DNA of 64,000 bases from Paramagnetospirillum caucaseum (GTDB lineage: Bacteria > Pseudomonadota > Alphaproteobacteria > Rhodospirillales > Magnetospirillaceae), in the NCBI RefSeq assembly GCF_000342045.1, contig NZ_AONQ01000010.1, positions 1 through 64,000 of the forward strand, written 5' to 3'. Made by a program: the position numbers and the translations under genes. Shown piece after piece: positions 28,128 through 36,829 of this stretch (positions are counted from its first letter, which is position 1; each line of letters starts with the position of its first letter). The notes under the pieces were generated by a model. That model saw only the letters and a list, made by a program, of their open reading frames with translations. It was not told where the DNA came from and ran no database searches.

Positions 28128-31100
28128 CGTAATTCCCCCTCCAACACAAGTTCTATCGCAACTGGCAGCGCCTCGTCGAACCAGACGGGATCGGCGAGGC
28201 GCAGGGTCAGAATACGCAGAGATTCCGCCAGATCGGGGTGTGCGCGCAAGCGCAACGCGGCCTCCGCCACCACAACCGGACCGTCGAGCAGGGGCCGCAC
28301 ATAGGGGTTAAGGTTCTCACCGATCCTCACCCGCCGCGAGACCACATGGCTGGTGCCGTCGGGCAGGCGGGAAAACCGTCTTGCGGTCTCCTGGGCAAGC
28401 GAATCGATCCGCTCGCGCGGCTTGGCGGCACGCAATGGGATCGGCGCACCATCGGCCGGCGGCAGGGCGAAGGGCTGCATTCCCGCGGCCAAGAACGCAT
28501 GGGCCAGATGGCCTCGAAGCTCCGGTCGCAACGCAAGAATCTGCCCAGCCCGCCGCGCAACCGTCTGTTGTGAAAGCGCTTCCCCCTCCAAGGGGTCAAA
28601 GGCGGCCTCATGAAACCGCGAGCGCTGACGGTTGAGATCGACCGACAGGCCCGTCACCCAGTCGGAACAAGTGAGCAGCGGCCACCAGATCGGCGCTGCG
28701 TCTTCAAGGGCGAGCGCTTCAGCCAATTCCTCGGACTTGACGCGAAACAGGATAACCACTGCGGCTGCGGGAACCTGCCCGAGCGCCTGGACCTGATCGA
28801 GCGCGCCGGCATCACCGCCTTCACGCGCGGCCCTGATCAGCGCCCACTGGCTCCGCCATTCGGGGGCGCAGGGCATGCCCAGCAGTCTTTTCCATTTGTC
28901 GGTATAGCCACCAATGCGTTCCTGGCGCGTCGATCTGCGCATGGGGACGGCGGACCAGGGAAATGGGCGCATCACCCCCCCCTGGTCCGACCGCCCTTGA
29001 ACGAACCAGAGCACGGGGGCCCCGCCCAGCCAGTCGCGCAGGTCGATTTCGCCCTCGGCATGGCGCTGATGGACCACCAGAGGCTCGGACAGAGTGATGG
29101 CGTGCAGGTGGGTCCGCCCTGGCCCGAGGCGGCAGCGATCGCCCTCAATTGCGGCGATCCAGTCATAGCGGCCAATCTCAAGTCGCCGTCCCGGATCGCC
29201 TCCGGCGATCACGTTCAGATTGACTCGGGCGTCCGGTCCCGCCAGGGCAAGGATCGAGCGAAGCAGTGGTTCGTAGGCGGCGAGCCGCACCTCTCCCTGT
29301 ACCTGCACTGCGACTGCCGCACCCCCATTGGCGATTCGCATCTGGAGAGCCCCTCCGCTCGAAGGAAGAAAGCCTCGCCAGCCGGCGAGACTCCCCAGGG
29401 CGATAGGCCGGTCCCGCTCGAGGCGCTTTCCTTGCGGGTCCACAAGCATGCCGGACCGCGACGGCCAGGGCGCGGCAAGCGATAGGGCGGCGCCCGTGCA
29501 CGCATCGGACAGCCGCAGATACAGCAAACCGGGCGCCTGTCCCGGCACCGCCAAGTCCAGGGCGACTCGCCCTGTCGAATCCGTAACCGCGCGTGCAGCG
29601 CCCCCCTGGGCGGTGAGGGCGACGTGCGAGCCGGGCTCCAGCCCGCCCCCTTCAAGCCGCACTTCGCCGGATCGCGTCTCGAGCAGGTCGAAGGCGAGCG
29701 TGTCCGGCAAGGCGACGAGGCGCATCCGGGCGACAACGTCGCCGTCATGCAGCCATTCGGCAAGCCGACCGTGCAGAAGGTGTGGAAGAGGCCGGATCAG
29801 AACCTCCTTGCCGAGCCGGCGCAAGACGCCGTCCCCCAGGCTTCCCCAGAACTCCGGTGTTCCGCGGATCACGGTGACACCATTGATCGCCGTCCAGCCG
29901 ACCAGTCCTTGTCCGAGGGCGAGCAAATGCGCCGCGGCTTCCTCGGTGTCTTCGCCGGTGGCGATCCGCAGTCGCAAACCGCCAATCTCAACCTCGCCCC
30001 GACCGCAAAGCGGCCATAGCCATCCCCCGGGCGCGGGCTCGGGCCGCCCGATGGTGACGCCTTGGGGAATGTCCGGCGGGGAGTCCGACGGGCTGAGGAG
30101 CCAAACCACGTCCGCCCGCGTCCGCCCGCGGCCAGACAGCGGCACCAGGTGAGCGGCGAACTCGGTGTTCGGGTCAGGGCTACGCCACAGACTGGGAGCC
30201 TCTTCCACTGCGGGCATCCCGGCGTCGACGACGGCTTCTCCGACTAATCTCCCGTCCGCATGGGCGGAGAGCACCAGCGGTTGTTCCGGTTCGAGCGGCA
30301 ACGGAACATTTCCGTGTGCGCCCAGCCGAAGAACCCGCCACCCCCCCACATCCGGAATTCCGAGCAGACTGGTCGTGGCGGCGCCGGTTGACAGTCGTGG
30401 GATAAGACGCAGCCTCAGGTCCGGGGAGACCCCATCCAGAAGTCGTTCTGGCAGAAGTCCTCCATCCGCCAGAACGGCAACGCCCGCCCACCCATTCCCG
30501 TCGGCGCGCCTGTGCAATTCTCGCCAGGCGAGTAGGCCGCCGGCAGGGGAAACTGCGCCGCGCTCGGCCGCAAGTGCGGGGCGAACGAGCGCAACAAGCG
30601 CGGCGGGGGAAAGGCGGAACGGCAACGCGCTTTTCCAGCCCGGGTCGTGGACATCGAGCCATCGCTCCGCGGCTTCAGCGGGAAGATCCTCCGGCAATCT
30701 CCGACGGATTCCGACCAGCGCCAGGGCCAGATCGGATAAAAGACGCGCCGTTTCCTCGGTGCGAAAAACCTGGGGCAGTGAGGCGACATGGCGGCACCCG
30801 GCCACGTAGGCCACTTGCGGGCCTAGCTCTCTCTCGGCCTCGATGTCGCGCGTTATGGCGACGATGGCCCCCTGATAGCGCCCCGCTTCGGCAACGAGGG
30901 CATCGGGCAGCCCACCTTCCGCCATGAGGCTGTAGAGGTACAGGTGGTGTCGCGCCTCGGAAAGCCGCACCTTTCGGCGCCACCACGGGATGCCAAGGTC
31001 AACCAACTTCACGGCGACCGCCTGGTTTTCCGTCAGCCGAAGCCCCTCGAACACGAATGCCCAGGTGAGTTGACCGCCCGGATGAAGGCTGCGGATATGT

Positions 31101-31282
31101 TCCGCCGCCCAGAGCACGAAACCCGACGCAGTGGAGCGGTGCACCTGACCCGACGCAATACGCAGGCGCAGGTCGCGCGATAATCTTACTCTTTCATCCT
31201 CTGTGCAGCCGTAGATATGCAGCGGACGACCATCCGGCGCTTCCAGTCCAGATCGTCCGAGGATCTCCTGAACGACTTGCAT
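28124..31282 (-). CDS. druH: DruH-like protein, first gene of the defence operon
   Basis: This 1052-aa protein has no motif I can assign to an enzyme. The N-terminal 200 residues are helical (EDERVRLSRDLRLRIASGQV, AAEHIRSLHPGG); the middle is rich in beta-strand-like segments (residues 330-700), and the C-terminus is mixed, containing WPLLTCSDWVTGLSVDLNRQ. It is encoded directly before the DruE-like helicase with an ATGA overlap, exactly where DruH sits in two-gene Druantia type III. It also resembles proteins publicly labelled STY4851/ECs_5259 family, from memory only. Called DruH by position, length and partner; the function is unknown. Confidence 0.65.
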   Translation of the reverse strand: MQVVQEILGRSGLEAPDGRPLHIYGCTEDERVRLSRDLRLRIASGQVHRSTASGFVLWAAEHIRSLHPGGQLTWAFVFEGLRLTENQAVAVKLVDLGIPWWRRKVRLSEARHHLYLYSLMAEGGLPDALVAEAGRYQGAIVAITRDIEAERELGPQVAYVAGCRHVASLPQVFRTEETARLLSDLALALVGIRRRLPEDLPAEAAERWLDVHDPGWKSALPFRLSPAALVALVRPALAAERGAVSPAGGLLAWRELHRRADGNGWAGVAVLADGGLLPERLLDGVSPDLRLRLIPRLSTGAATTSLLGIPDVGGWRVLRLGAHGNVPLPLEPEQPLVLSAHADGRLVGEAVVDAGMPAVEEAPSLWRSPDPNTEFAAHLVPLSGRGRTRADVVWLLSPSDSPPDIPQGVTIGRPEPAPGGWLWPLCGRGEVEIGGLRLRIATGEDTEEAAAHLLALGQGLVGWTAINGVTVIRGTPEFWGSLGDGVLRRLGKEVLIRPLPHLLHGRLAEWLHDGDVVARMRLVALPDTLAFDLLETRSGEVRLEGGGLEPGSHVALTAQGGAARAVTDSTGRVALDLAVPGQAPGLLYLRLSDACTGAALSLAAPWPSRSGMLVDPQGKRLERDRPIALGSLAGWRGFLPSSGGALQMRIANGGAAVAVQVQGEVRLAAYEPLLRSILALAGPDARVNLNVIAGGDPGRRLEIGRYDWIAAIEGDRCRLGPGRTHLHAITLSEPLVVHQRHAEGEIDLRDWLGGAPVLWFVQGRSDQGGVMRPFPWSAVPMRRSTRQERIGGYTDKWKRLLGMPCAPEWRSQWALIRAAREGGDAGALDQVQALGQVPAAAVVILFRVKSEELAEALALEDAAPIWWPLLTCSDWVTGLSVDLNRQRSRFHEAAFDPLEGEALSQQTVARRAGQILALRPELRGHLAHAFLAAGMQPFALPPADGAPIPLRAAKPRERIDSLAQETARRFSRLPDGTSHVVSRRVRIGENLNPYVRPLLDGPVVVAEAALRLRAHPDLAESLRILTLRLADPVWFDEALPVAIELVLEGELR

Positions 31283-31444
31283 TCAATTCCTTGCCTGGGA
31301 ATGACTGTACGTGACACACACTCTTTCGAAGATCCTTACCCAACGTATGATTACTTCGGATGGCGAAATTTGTCCAGATAGCTCCAGCTGGATGGATACA
31401 TTGAATCGGTTACATTCAGCCGGAAGTTATGGCCCGCTCGGTAT
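31283..31444. other. Promoter-side intergenic region of the defence operon
   Basis: About 160 bases upstream of the druH-like start, moderately AT-rich compared with neighbours. It should hold the leftward promoter of the four-gene operon. I see no clear operator and no gene I can support. Confidence 0.35.
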
Positions 31445-31630
31445 GGAGCCGGTGCAGGCGAAGTCGTCGTTGACGGTCGCCGGTCAATCCGTGACCTCCG
31501 GTCAGCCTATCGATGGATGGCCGAGCAAATGATAGAGCCGCCGCCATGTCTCGGCGCATTTCCGCTCTGGGCATGGGCCCAGTGGTCCGGGGCCTTATCG
31601 AGTCTAGGATTGCGGCGCAATTTTACATAG
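31445..31630 (+). pseudogene. DUF3841-like N-terminal fragment
   Basis: An open stretch with no start codon encodes RDLRSAYRWMAEQMIEPPPC followed by LGAFPLWAWAQWSGALSSLG, then TAG. The YRWMAEQM..PPP....PLWAWAQW pattern is the N-terminal signature of DUF3841 proteins as I remember them, which are usually 150-200 aa. An in-frame TAG lies upstream near 31377 and the frame stops early, so this is a remnant. The assignment rests on about 35 residues. Confidence 0.4.
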
Positions 31631-31649
31631 GGTTAAAATTGGCCCTATG
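31626..31649 (+). promoter_or_regulatory. Inverted repeat over the XRE gene start codon
   Basis: CATAGGG and CCCTATG are perfect 7-base arms around TTAAAATTGG; the last three bases of the right arm are the ATG of the regulator. A repressor binding here would block its own transcription or translation. Upstream TTTACATAGGGTTAAAAT offers -10-like sequence, so the mRNA may be leaderless. Confidence 0.55.
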
Positions 31650-31925
31650 ACACGCGACCGCGATCCGGACAATTTGAAGGCGATCGGGGCCCGCCTGCGG
31701 GCGGCCCGACTTGCGCTCGGGCTGACGCAGAAGGACCTCTACGAGCCGTTGGGCGTCAAGGCAGCGACCTGGAATCACTGGGAGAGCGGCAAGCGTCTGC
31801 CCGATCCTCTTGTGATGGTTAAGTTGAAAGAAATGCACGGTATTACAATAGATTGGATCTATGCGGGAGATGCGTCCTCCCTCCCCTTCTCGCTGGCAAA
31901 GGCGGTGCTACAAGCCGCGTCGTGA
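31647..31925 (+). CDS. XRE-family transcriptional regulator (HTH_3)
   Basis: A 92-aa Cro/CI-type protein. The helix-turn-helix spans about residues 10-65: IGARLRAARLALGLTQKDLY, then VKAATWNHWESGKRLPDPLV. The last 25 residues include GITIDWIYAGDASSLPF, a common end of such regulators. No ribosome-binding site precedes the ATG, which lies inside an inverted repeat. It lies between the defence operon (diverging leftward) and the serine recombinase, and could control either. Confidence 0.85.
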   Translation: MTRDRDPDNLKAIGARLRAARLALGLTQKDLYEPLGVKAATWNHWESGKRLPDPLVMVKLKEMHGITIDWIYAGDASSLPFSLAKAVLQAAS

Positions 31926-32042
31926 TACTAAAACCGCGCCGCCCCCGATGACGACTCATGGAGCAGCTTGGCCCCTCTTGAAATTATACGCAGCGTAAAA
32001 ACATGGTAGGGCTCAAGAGCACCCCGAACCCCTGCCGGACAA

Positions 32043-33608
32043 ATGCCGCACCCGCCTTCAGAGCACCCCACCGCCCCACATTCGCGCCCGATCCGCGCGG
32101 CCCAGTACGTGCGGATGTCGACCGAGCACCAGCAATACTCGACGGAGAACCAGGAAGAGGCTATCCGCCAGTATGCGACTCGGCGCGGCATCGAAATCGT
32201 TCGTACCTACGCCGACGAGGGTAAGAGTGGGCTGAGTCTGGACGGGCGCGATGCTCTGAAACAGCTACTGGAGCACGTTCAGGGCGGGGCCGTCGATTTC
32301 TCCCTCATCCTGGTCTACGACGTCAGCCGCTGGGGCCGGTTCCAGGACGCCGACGAGGCCGCCCACAACGAGTTCGTCTGCAGGCGTGCCGGAATCGATG
32401 TTCAGTATTGCGCCGAGCCCTTCGAAAACGACGGCAGCTTCGGTTCCGACATCCAGAAAATGCTCAAGCGCAAGATGGCCGGCGAATATAGCCGCGAGCT
32501 CTCCGTCAAGGTCTTTGCCGGCCAATGCCGCTTGATCGAGCACGGATATCGGCAGGGAGGCCCGTCCGGCTATGGGCTTCGCCGGGAGCTCATTGACCAC
32601 ACAGGCGCAGCCAAAGGCGAACTGGTACGCGGCGAGCACAAGAGCATCCACACCGACCGCGTGGTTCTGATTCCTGGACCGCCCGAGGAGGTGACCACCG
32701 TCCAATGGATGTACCGGGCCTTCGTGGAAGAAGGGATGTCAGAACGGGAGATCGCCTTACTCCTCAACAACCGCGGCATTTCCACGGACCTCGGCCACCC
32801 GTGGACACGGGGCACCGTCCATCAAGTGCTGATCAACGAGAAGTACATCGGCAACAATGTCTGGAACCGGATGTCCTTCAAGCTGAAAAAGCGAAGGGTC
32901 AGAAACCGTCCGGACTTGTGGGTTCGCGCAGATGGTGCATTCGAACCGATCATTGACCGACATTTGTTTGATGCCGCACAGGCGATCATCTGCCAACGTT
33001 CACTTCGATTCTCCGACGAGGAGATGCTAGAAGGATTGAAGCAGTTGGTCTTCGAGCGCGGATACCTCTCGGGCTTGATCATCGACGAAACCGAGCATCT
33101 CCCGTCAAGTTCGGCTTATCGCACTCGCTTCGGCAGTCTGCTGCGTGCCTACCAGTTGGTCGGCTACTCGCCCGATCGCGATTACCGATACATCGAGATC
33201 AACCGCGTCCTACGGCGAATGCACCCGGATATTCTGGCCGAGGTAATTTCAAGGATCGAGCACCTCGGCGGCAGCGTGCGGTGTGACCCGGCAACCGACA
33301 TCCTCACGGTGAACGAGGAGTTCACTGCTTCCATTGTGATCGTACGCTGCCTGACGATGCCCGCCGGCTCACTGCGCTGGAAAATGCGCTTCGATGCCGG
33401 CCTGCGCCCGGACATCACCCTGGCCGTCCGCATGGATGCCGGGAACGAGCACCCGCTCGACTACTACCTTCTGCCCCGGGTCGACGTGGCGGCCGGAGCC
33501 GTCCGGCTGAAGGAAGAGAACAGCATCTATTGGGACGCCTATCGCTTCGATTCCATCGACCACTTCTTCTGGCTGGCCTCCCGCGCAAACATCAGGAGCG
33601 TCGCATGA
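32043..33608 (+). CDS. Large serine recombinase (resolvase plus Recombinase domains)
   Basis: A 521-aa site-specific recombinase. The N-terminal resolvase domain has YVRMSTEHQQYSTENQ with catalytic Ser26, then LILVYDVSRWGRFQDADEA. The Recombinase domain (about 180-300) contains GGPSGYGLRRELID and REIALLLNNRGI. The coiled-coil/zinc region usual in large phage integrases is replaced by an unfamiliar C-terminal 200 residues. It catalyses strand exchange through a Ser-DNA link, inserting or excising an element. Its TGA overlaps the next ATG (ATGA), so it is coupled to two ParB-like genes. Confidence 0.88.
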   Translation: MPHPPSEHPTAPHSRPIRAAQYVRMSTEHQQYSTENQEEAIRQYATRRGIEIVRTYADEGKSGLSLDGRDALKQLLEHVQGGAVDFSLILVYDVSRWGRFQDADEAAHNEFVCRRAGIDVQYCAEPFENDGSFGSDIQKMLKRKMAGEYSRELSVKVFAGQCRLIEHGYRQGGPSGYGLRRELIDHTGAAKGELVRGEHKSIHTDRVVLIPGPPEEVTTVQWMYRAFVEEGMSEREIALLLNNRGISTDLGHPWTRGTVHQVLINEKYIGNNVWNRMSFKLKKRRVRNRPDLWVRADGAFEPIIDRHLFDAAQAIICQRSLRFSDEEMLEGLKQLVFERGYLSGLIIDETEHLPSSSAYRTRFGSLLRAYQLVGYSPDRDYRYIEINRVLRRMHPDILAEVISRIEHLGGSVRCDPATDILTVNEEFTASIVIVRCLTMPAGSLRWKMRFDAGLRPDITLAVRMDAGNEHPLDYYLLPRVDVAAGAVRLKEENSIYWDAYRFDSIDHFFWLASRANIRSVA

Positions 33609-34486
33609 ACGAGGACGCAAACCAGCAGATCCATATGATCCCTGTCGACGCCATTACGGTGTTGAACCCGCGTGTCCGCAACAAGCGGATATTTCAGGAA
33701 CTGGTGACCAGCATCGCCAACCTCGGGCTCAAGAAGCCGATCACCGTCAGCCTGCGAGGCGATGGTTCCGGCTATGACCTGGTGTGCGGCCAGGGCAGGC
33801 TGGAGGCGTTCCTCGCGCTGGGGCAGAAAAAGATCCCGGCCGTGGTTGTTCAGGCTACCAAAGATGATTGTTTCGTCATGTCGCTGGTGGAAAACTTGGC
33901 CCGCCGGCACCACACGCCCCTCGAACTGCTGGGGGAGATCGGCTCGCTGAAGGAGCGTGGCTATTCGATCAGCGAGATCGCCGCCAAGACCGGATTCAGC
34001 AATGAGTACATCTACGCGCTTTGCTTTCTCCTGGACCATGGGGAGAAGCGACTGCTGGCTGCCATCGAGCGTGGCGTGATGCCCTACAGCATTGCCATGG
34101 AGATTGCCCGCGCGAAGGATGCCGACGTCCAGCAGGCGCTGGCCGAAGCTTACGAGAACAGGTCACTTCCGGGCAACCAGTTGGTGGCGATCCGGCGGAT
34201 CATCGAGCAGCGCAACCTCAGCGGCAAACGTATGCAGTCGACCGGCGGCAACCGATCGAAGAAGCAGGTCACGGCCGACGCGCTGGTCCGCGCCTATCGC
34301 AAAGAAACGGATCGCCAGAAATTACTGGTGAAGAAGGCAACATTGACTCAGAGCCGTCTGATCTTCGTGGTGAACGCTCTGCGCCGCCTGCTGGATGACG
34401 AACACTTCGTGACCCTGCTGCGGGCTGAATCGCTGCACACCATTCCGCGCCCCTTGGCGGAGCGCCTGGGTGGAAGCGGAGGCTGA
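33605..34486 (+). CDS. ParB/RepB-like protein 1
   Basis: This 293-aa protein has an N-terminal ParB/Srx nuclease-like fold: IPVDAITVLNPRVRNKRIF, IANLGLKKPITVS, DLVCGQGRLEAFLALGQKKI, ENLARRHHTPLELLGEI. Next comes an HTH (GYSISEIAAKTGFSNEYIYA) and a C-terminal part resembling plasmid RepB. The GxxR and ENxxR boxes of CTP-binding ParB proteins are recognisable (CGQGRLEA, ENLARR). The ATG overlaps the recombinase stop. It may bind element DNA for maintenance, or modulate recombination. Confidence 0.83.
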   Translation: MNEDANQQIHMIPVDAITVLNPRVRNKRIFQELVTSIANLGLKKPITVSLRGDGSGYDLVCGQGRLEAFLALGQKKIPAVVVQATKDDCFVMSLVENLARRHHTPLELLGEIGSLKERGYSISEIAAKTGFSNEYIYALCFLLDHGEKRLLAAIERGVMPYSIAMEIARAKDADVQQALAEAYENRSLPGNQLVAIRRIIEQRNLSGKRMQSTGGNRSKKQVTADALVRAYRKETDRQKLLVKKATLTQSRLIFVVNALRRLLDDEHFVTLLRAESLHTIPRPLAERLGGSGG

Positions 34487-34487
34487 C

Positions 34488-35387
34488 GTGCCGGAGCCGG
34501 TGAAGGCCGCCTTCGAATCTTCCCTTGTCACCGTGCCGGCAGAATCCATACTGCCGTTGCATCAGGTCACCGACGCCCAGAAACAATCCGCCAAGTACAA
34601 GCTGATCGCGACCTCCATCGCAGAGGTGGGCATCATCGAGCCATTGGTGGTCGCCCGCCCCAAGAACGGTGACAGCCGCTATCTGTTGTTGGATGGCCAC
34701 CTTCGCCTCGCGGTACTGGTGGACATGGGGGAGCGCAAGATCCGCTGCCTCATCTCCGACGACGACGAATCCTACACCTACAACAAGCGCATCAACCGGC
34801 TGGCGACCATCCAGGAGCACTACATGATCATGCGCGCCCTTGAGCGTGGCGTTCCTGAGGAAAAGATCGCCAAGGCACTGGACGTCGATATCAAGCAGAT
34901 CAAGCGGCGGCGCAGCCTGTTGGAGGGCATCTGCCCCGAGGTCATCGACCTTCTGAAGGACAAGTCGGTCAATCCCAGGACCCTTGAGACCCTCAAAAAG
35001 ATGAAGCCGGGCCGCCAGATCGAGGCTGCCGAGCTGATGGCAGCGGCGGGGAATTTCGCATCGAGTTATGCCCAGGCCCTGCTTGCGGCCACGCGCCAGC
35101 ATGATCTTGTCCACCCGGAGAAGCCAAAGGAGGTGGGAGGAATCACTCCCGAGCAAATGGCCCGCATGGAGCGCGAGATGGAGTCGCTGCAGCGCGATTT
35201 CAAAGCCGTGGAGGCCTCGTATGGCGATGACGTGCTGCAATTGGTAATCGCCATAGGCTACCTCACGAAATTGGTGGGCACCCCCGAGGTCACGCGATAT
35301 CTCGCCGCCTACCATCCCGAATTTCTCGATGAATTCCGGGCGATCATCGCCGCCGCGTCGCTTGACCAAGGAGGAGCGACGACCTGA
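34488..35387 (+). CDS. ParB/RepB-like protein 2 (RepB C-terminal type)
   Basis: A 299-aa second ParB-like protein: ESILPLHQVTDAQKQSAKYK, IAEVGIIEPLVVARP, LLLDGHLRLAVLVDMGERKI, INRLATIQEHYMI and an HTH at EEKIAKALDVDIKQIKRRRS. The expected second Arg box reads NRLATIQE, so CTP handling may differ from classic ParB. The GTG at 34488 is preferred over one 18 bases upstream because GGAGG sits 5 bases before it and it starts just after the previous stop. It is co-transcribed with the recombinase. No ParA gene is adjacent. Confidence 0.82.
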   Translation: MPEPVKAAFESSLVTVPAESILPLHQVTDAQKQSAKYKLIATSIAEVGIIEPLVVARPKNGDSRYLLLDGHLRLAVLVDMGERKIRCLISDDDESYTYNKRINRLATIQEHYMIMRALERGVPEEKIAKALDVDIKQIKRRRSLLEGICPEVIDLLKDKSVNPRTLETLKKMKPGRQIEAAELMAAAGNFASSYAQALLAATRQHDLVHPEKPKEVGGITPEQMARMEREMESLQRDFKAVEASYGDDVLQLVIAIGYLTKLVGTPEVTRYLAAYHPEFLDEFRAIIAAASLDQGGATT

Positions 35388-35548
35388 AAGGTGAAGGAAC
35401 CGCCCGACCCGGGGACCCGGACCCGAAAGCGCGGGGACCGCAGGAGATGCCGTCGCGAGGGGCGGATCGAGCGCGGGGGTGGGAATGGCGGCGAACCCGT
35501 GCGGAGCCCACCGGTGGCCTGCCTTGTTGCAGGCCAAAAACACGAAAA
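35388..35548. other. Intergenic region between the ParB-like pair and the prophage
   Basis: About 160 GC-rich bases holding no supported gene. GGCCTGC and GCAGGCC (35516-35535) form a small 7-bp hairpin that may stop rightward transcription, although A and not T residues follow. The strong hairpin at 35549 follows. Confidence 0.4.
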
Positions 35549-35583
35549 GCGGCCGACCGGGAGAAAGCCTCCCGGTCGGCCGC
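35549..35583 (-). terminator. Intrinsic terminator of the prophage late operon
   Basis: Perfect 15-base arms (GCGGCCGACCGGGAG and its complement) enclose a 5-base loop. On the minus strand the stem is followed by TTTTCGTGTTTTT, a proper U-rich tract. It lies 20 bases beyond the holin stop, so it ends the late transcript that carries the head, tail and lysis genes. Confidence 0.88.
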
Positions 35584-35603
35584 AGTACTTGAAACGATGC
35601 GCT

Positions 35604-36206
35604 CTATTTCCCGATGATCGGTGGCGCCTGCGCCAGCAGGGTGCGGGTCTGTTCGGAATCCGCCGAGCCGCCGAACTCGAAGTCGAAGGCGGTGGCGAAC
35701 TTACCTGCCAGCAAGGTGACGACGGAAATGATGCAGCCGCCGACGGCGGTGTTGCCATCGACCTGGCCGAACACCATGAAGGCGATTCCGCCGATGATGC
35801 CCATACCGGCGGTGACCAGCAGGACGTTGGCGCGGGTGTTGCTGCGGCCGGCCTTGATGAACTCACTGTCCCTGGCACGGGCGTTCTGACGGTCGGCCAG
35901 GGTCGCGGTCAGGGTGGTGAGCGCGCCGGCCATCTGCTGCATCCGCTCCTCGTGGGCGAAGGTCTGGGCCTGGGAGCGAAGCTGGAAGACGAGGTTGGGA
36001 TCGGCTAGCACTTCGCGGGCCTGGGCGGGATCGTCGGTGCCGGTGATGGCGCGGACGGTGTCGGCCAACTTGCCCACCGCCTTCTCGGCATCGTCACCGA
36101 ACAGGCCGGCGATGTCGGGGGCGACGTCCAGGGCCACCTTGGCGAGACCGGCGACCGGGTTGGCGGCGATGGCGGCGGCCTCGCCGAGGAGATCAAGCAA
36201 GTTCAT
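35604..36206 (-). CDS. Holin, 3TM family
   Basis: This 200-aa protein starts MNLLDLLGEAAAIAANPVAG and has a central soluble helical stretch (about 60-130), then two clear membrane segments, LLVTAGMGIIGGIAFMVFG and GGCIISVVTLLAGKFATAF. The layout is that of the three-transmembrane phage holin family that forms inner-membrane lesions to release the endolysin. Its start lies inside the end of the endolysin gene (14-base overlap). It is the last gene before the late terminator. Confidence 0.8.
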   Translation of the reverse strand: MNLLDLLGEAAAIAANPVAGLAKVALDVAPDIAGLFGDDAEKAVGKLADTVRAITGTDDPAQAREVLADPNLVFQLRSQAQTFAHEERMQQMAGALTTLTATLADRQNARARDSEFIKAGRSNTRANVLLVTAGMGIIGGIAFMVFGQVDGNTAVGGCIISVVTLLAGKFATAFDFEFGGSADSEQTRTLLAQAPPIIGK

Positions 36207-36822
36207 GGGAGACCTCCAGGGCGGCGCAGGCGTGGGCGTAGTGGGCCTTGCGGTCGTCGAGTCCAGTGAGGCCGCCGTTGATGCGTCGGGTGATGGTTTC
36301 GATGTCGCGGGCATCGGCTGGTCGGTTGAGGCCGTTCCTGTGCCAGAACCAAACGGCCGAGCGGGCGGCGGGAGCGGGCTGTTCCAGCAAGTCCGGCTGG
36401 GCGATCAGGTCGAGGCCGAGGGCGGTGCCGCAAGCGGCATAGTTCGCCTTGCCGGTGACCTGGATGAGGCCACGGCCGCGATAGCGCCAGCCGTCGCCGG
36501 AGGCCTCATCGCCATTGCCCATGCGGTTGGCATAGACTCTGGAACCGATGCGTTGCGGCTGGCGGGCATAGGTAGCGGCCTGGCCCGCGTCGAAGTGGCG
36601 AGGAAAGACCCGCAGCAGCGCTTCGGCGGAGTAGTTGAGGTTTTCGGCCAGGGCGCGGAACTGTCCGCTTTCATGGGCGATCTGGGCCAGGAAGGCCGCC
36701 TGCCGCAGCGGCGTGTCGATGACCCATTCGGCGCAAGCCTCGGCCAGCGGGGTGGCGAAACGGGCAATATCGGTGGGCCGCGCCGCCGGCAGGGCGGCAC
36801 GCAGGATGTCTGCGGTCAGCAT
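36193..36822 (-). CDS. Phage endolysin, glycoside hydrolase family 19
   Basis: A 209-aa chitinase-like muramidase. AQIAHESGQFRALAENLNYS carries the catalytic Glu51 and the second acidic position, followed by YRGRGLIQVTGKANYAACG and a C-terminal NRPADARDIETITRRINGGL typical of GH19 phage lysins. It cleaves peptidoglycan glycan chains at lysis. There is no signal peptide, so release depends on the adjacent holin. The ATG at 36822 directly follows the tail-tip gene stop. Confidence 0.9.
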   Translation of the reverse strand: MLTADILRAALPAARPTDIARFATPLAEACAEWVIDTPLRQAAFLAQIAHESGQFRALAENLNYSAEALLRVFPRHFDAGQAATYARQPQRIGSRVYANRMGNGDEASGDGWRYRGRGLIQVTGKANYAACGTALGLDLIAQPDLLEQPAPAARSAVWFWHRNGLNRPADARDIETITRRINGGLTGLDDRKAHYAHACAALEVSHELA

Positions 36823-36829
36823 GGGAACC

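Noticed and set aside
31311-31532. 73-codon plus-strand frame starting MTHTLSKILTQRM
   Set aside because: No ribosome site and no family pattern; another frame of the same stretch carries the DUF3841-like fragment.
33605-35387. Plasmid partition locus, implying an integrated plasmid
   Set aside because: No ParA, no replication initiator and no parS-like repeats nearby; the genes are coupled to a recombinase, so a recombination-linked role is at least as likely.
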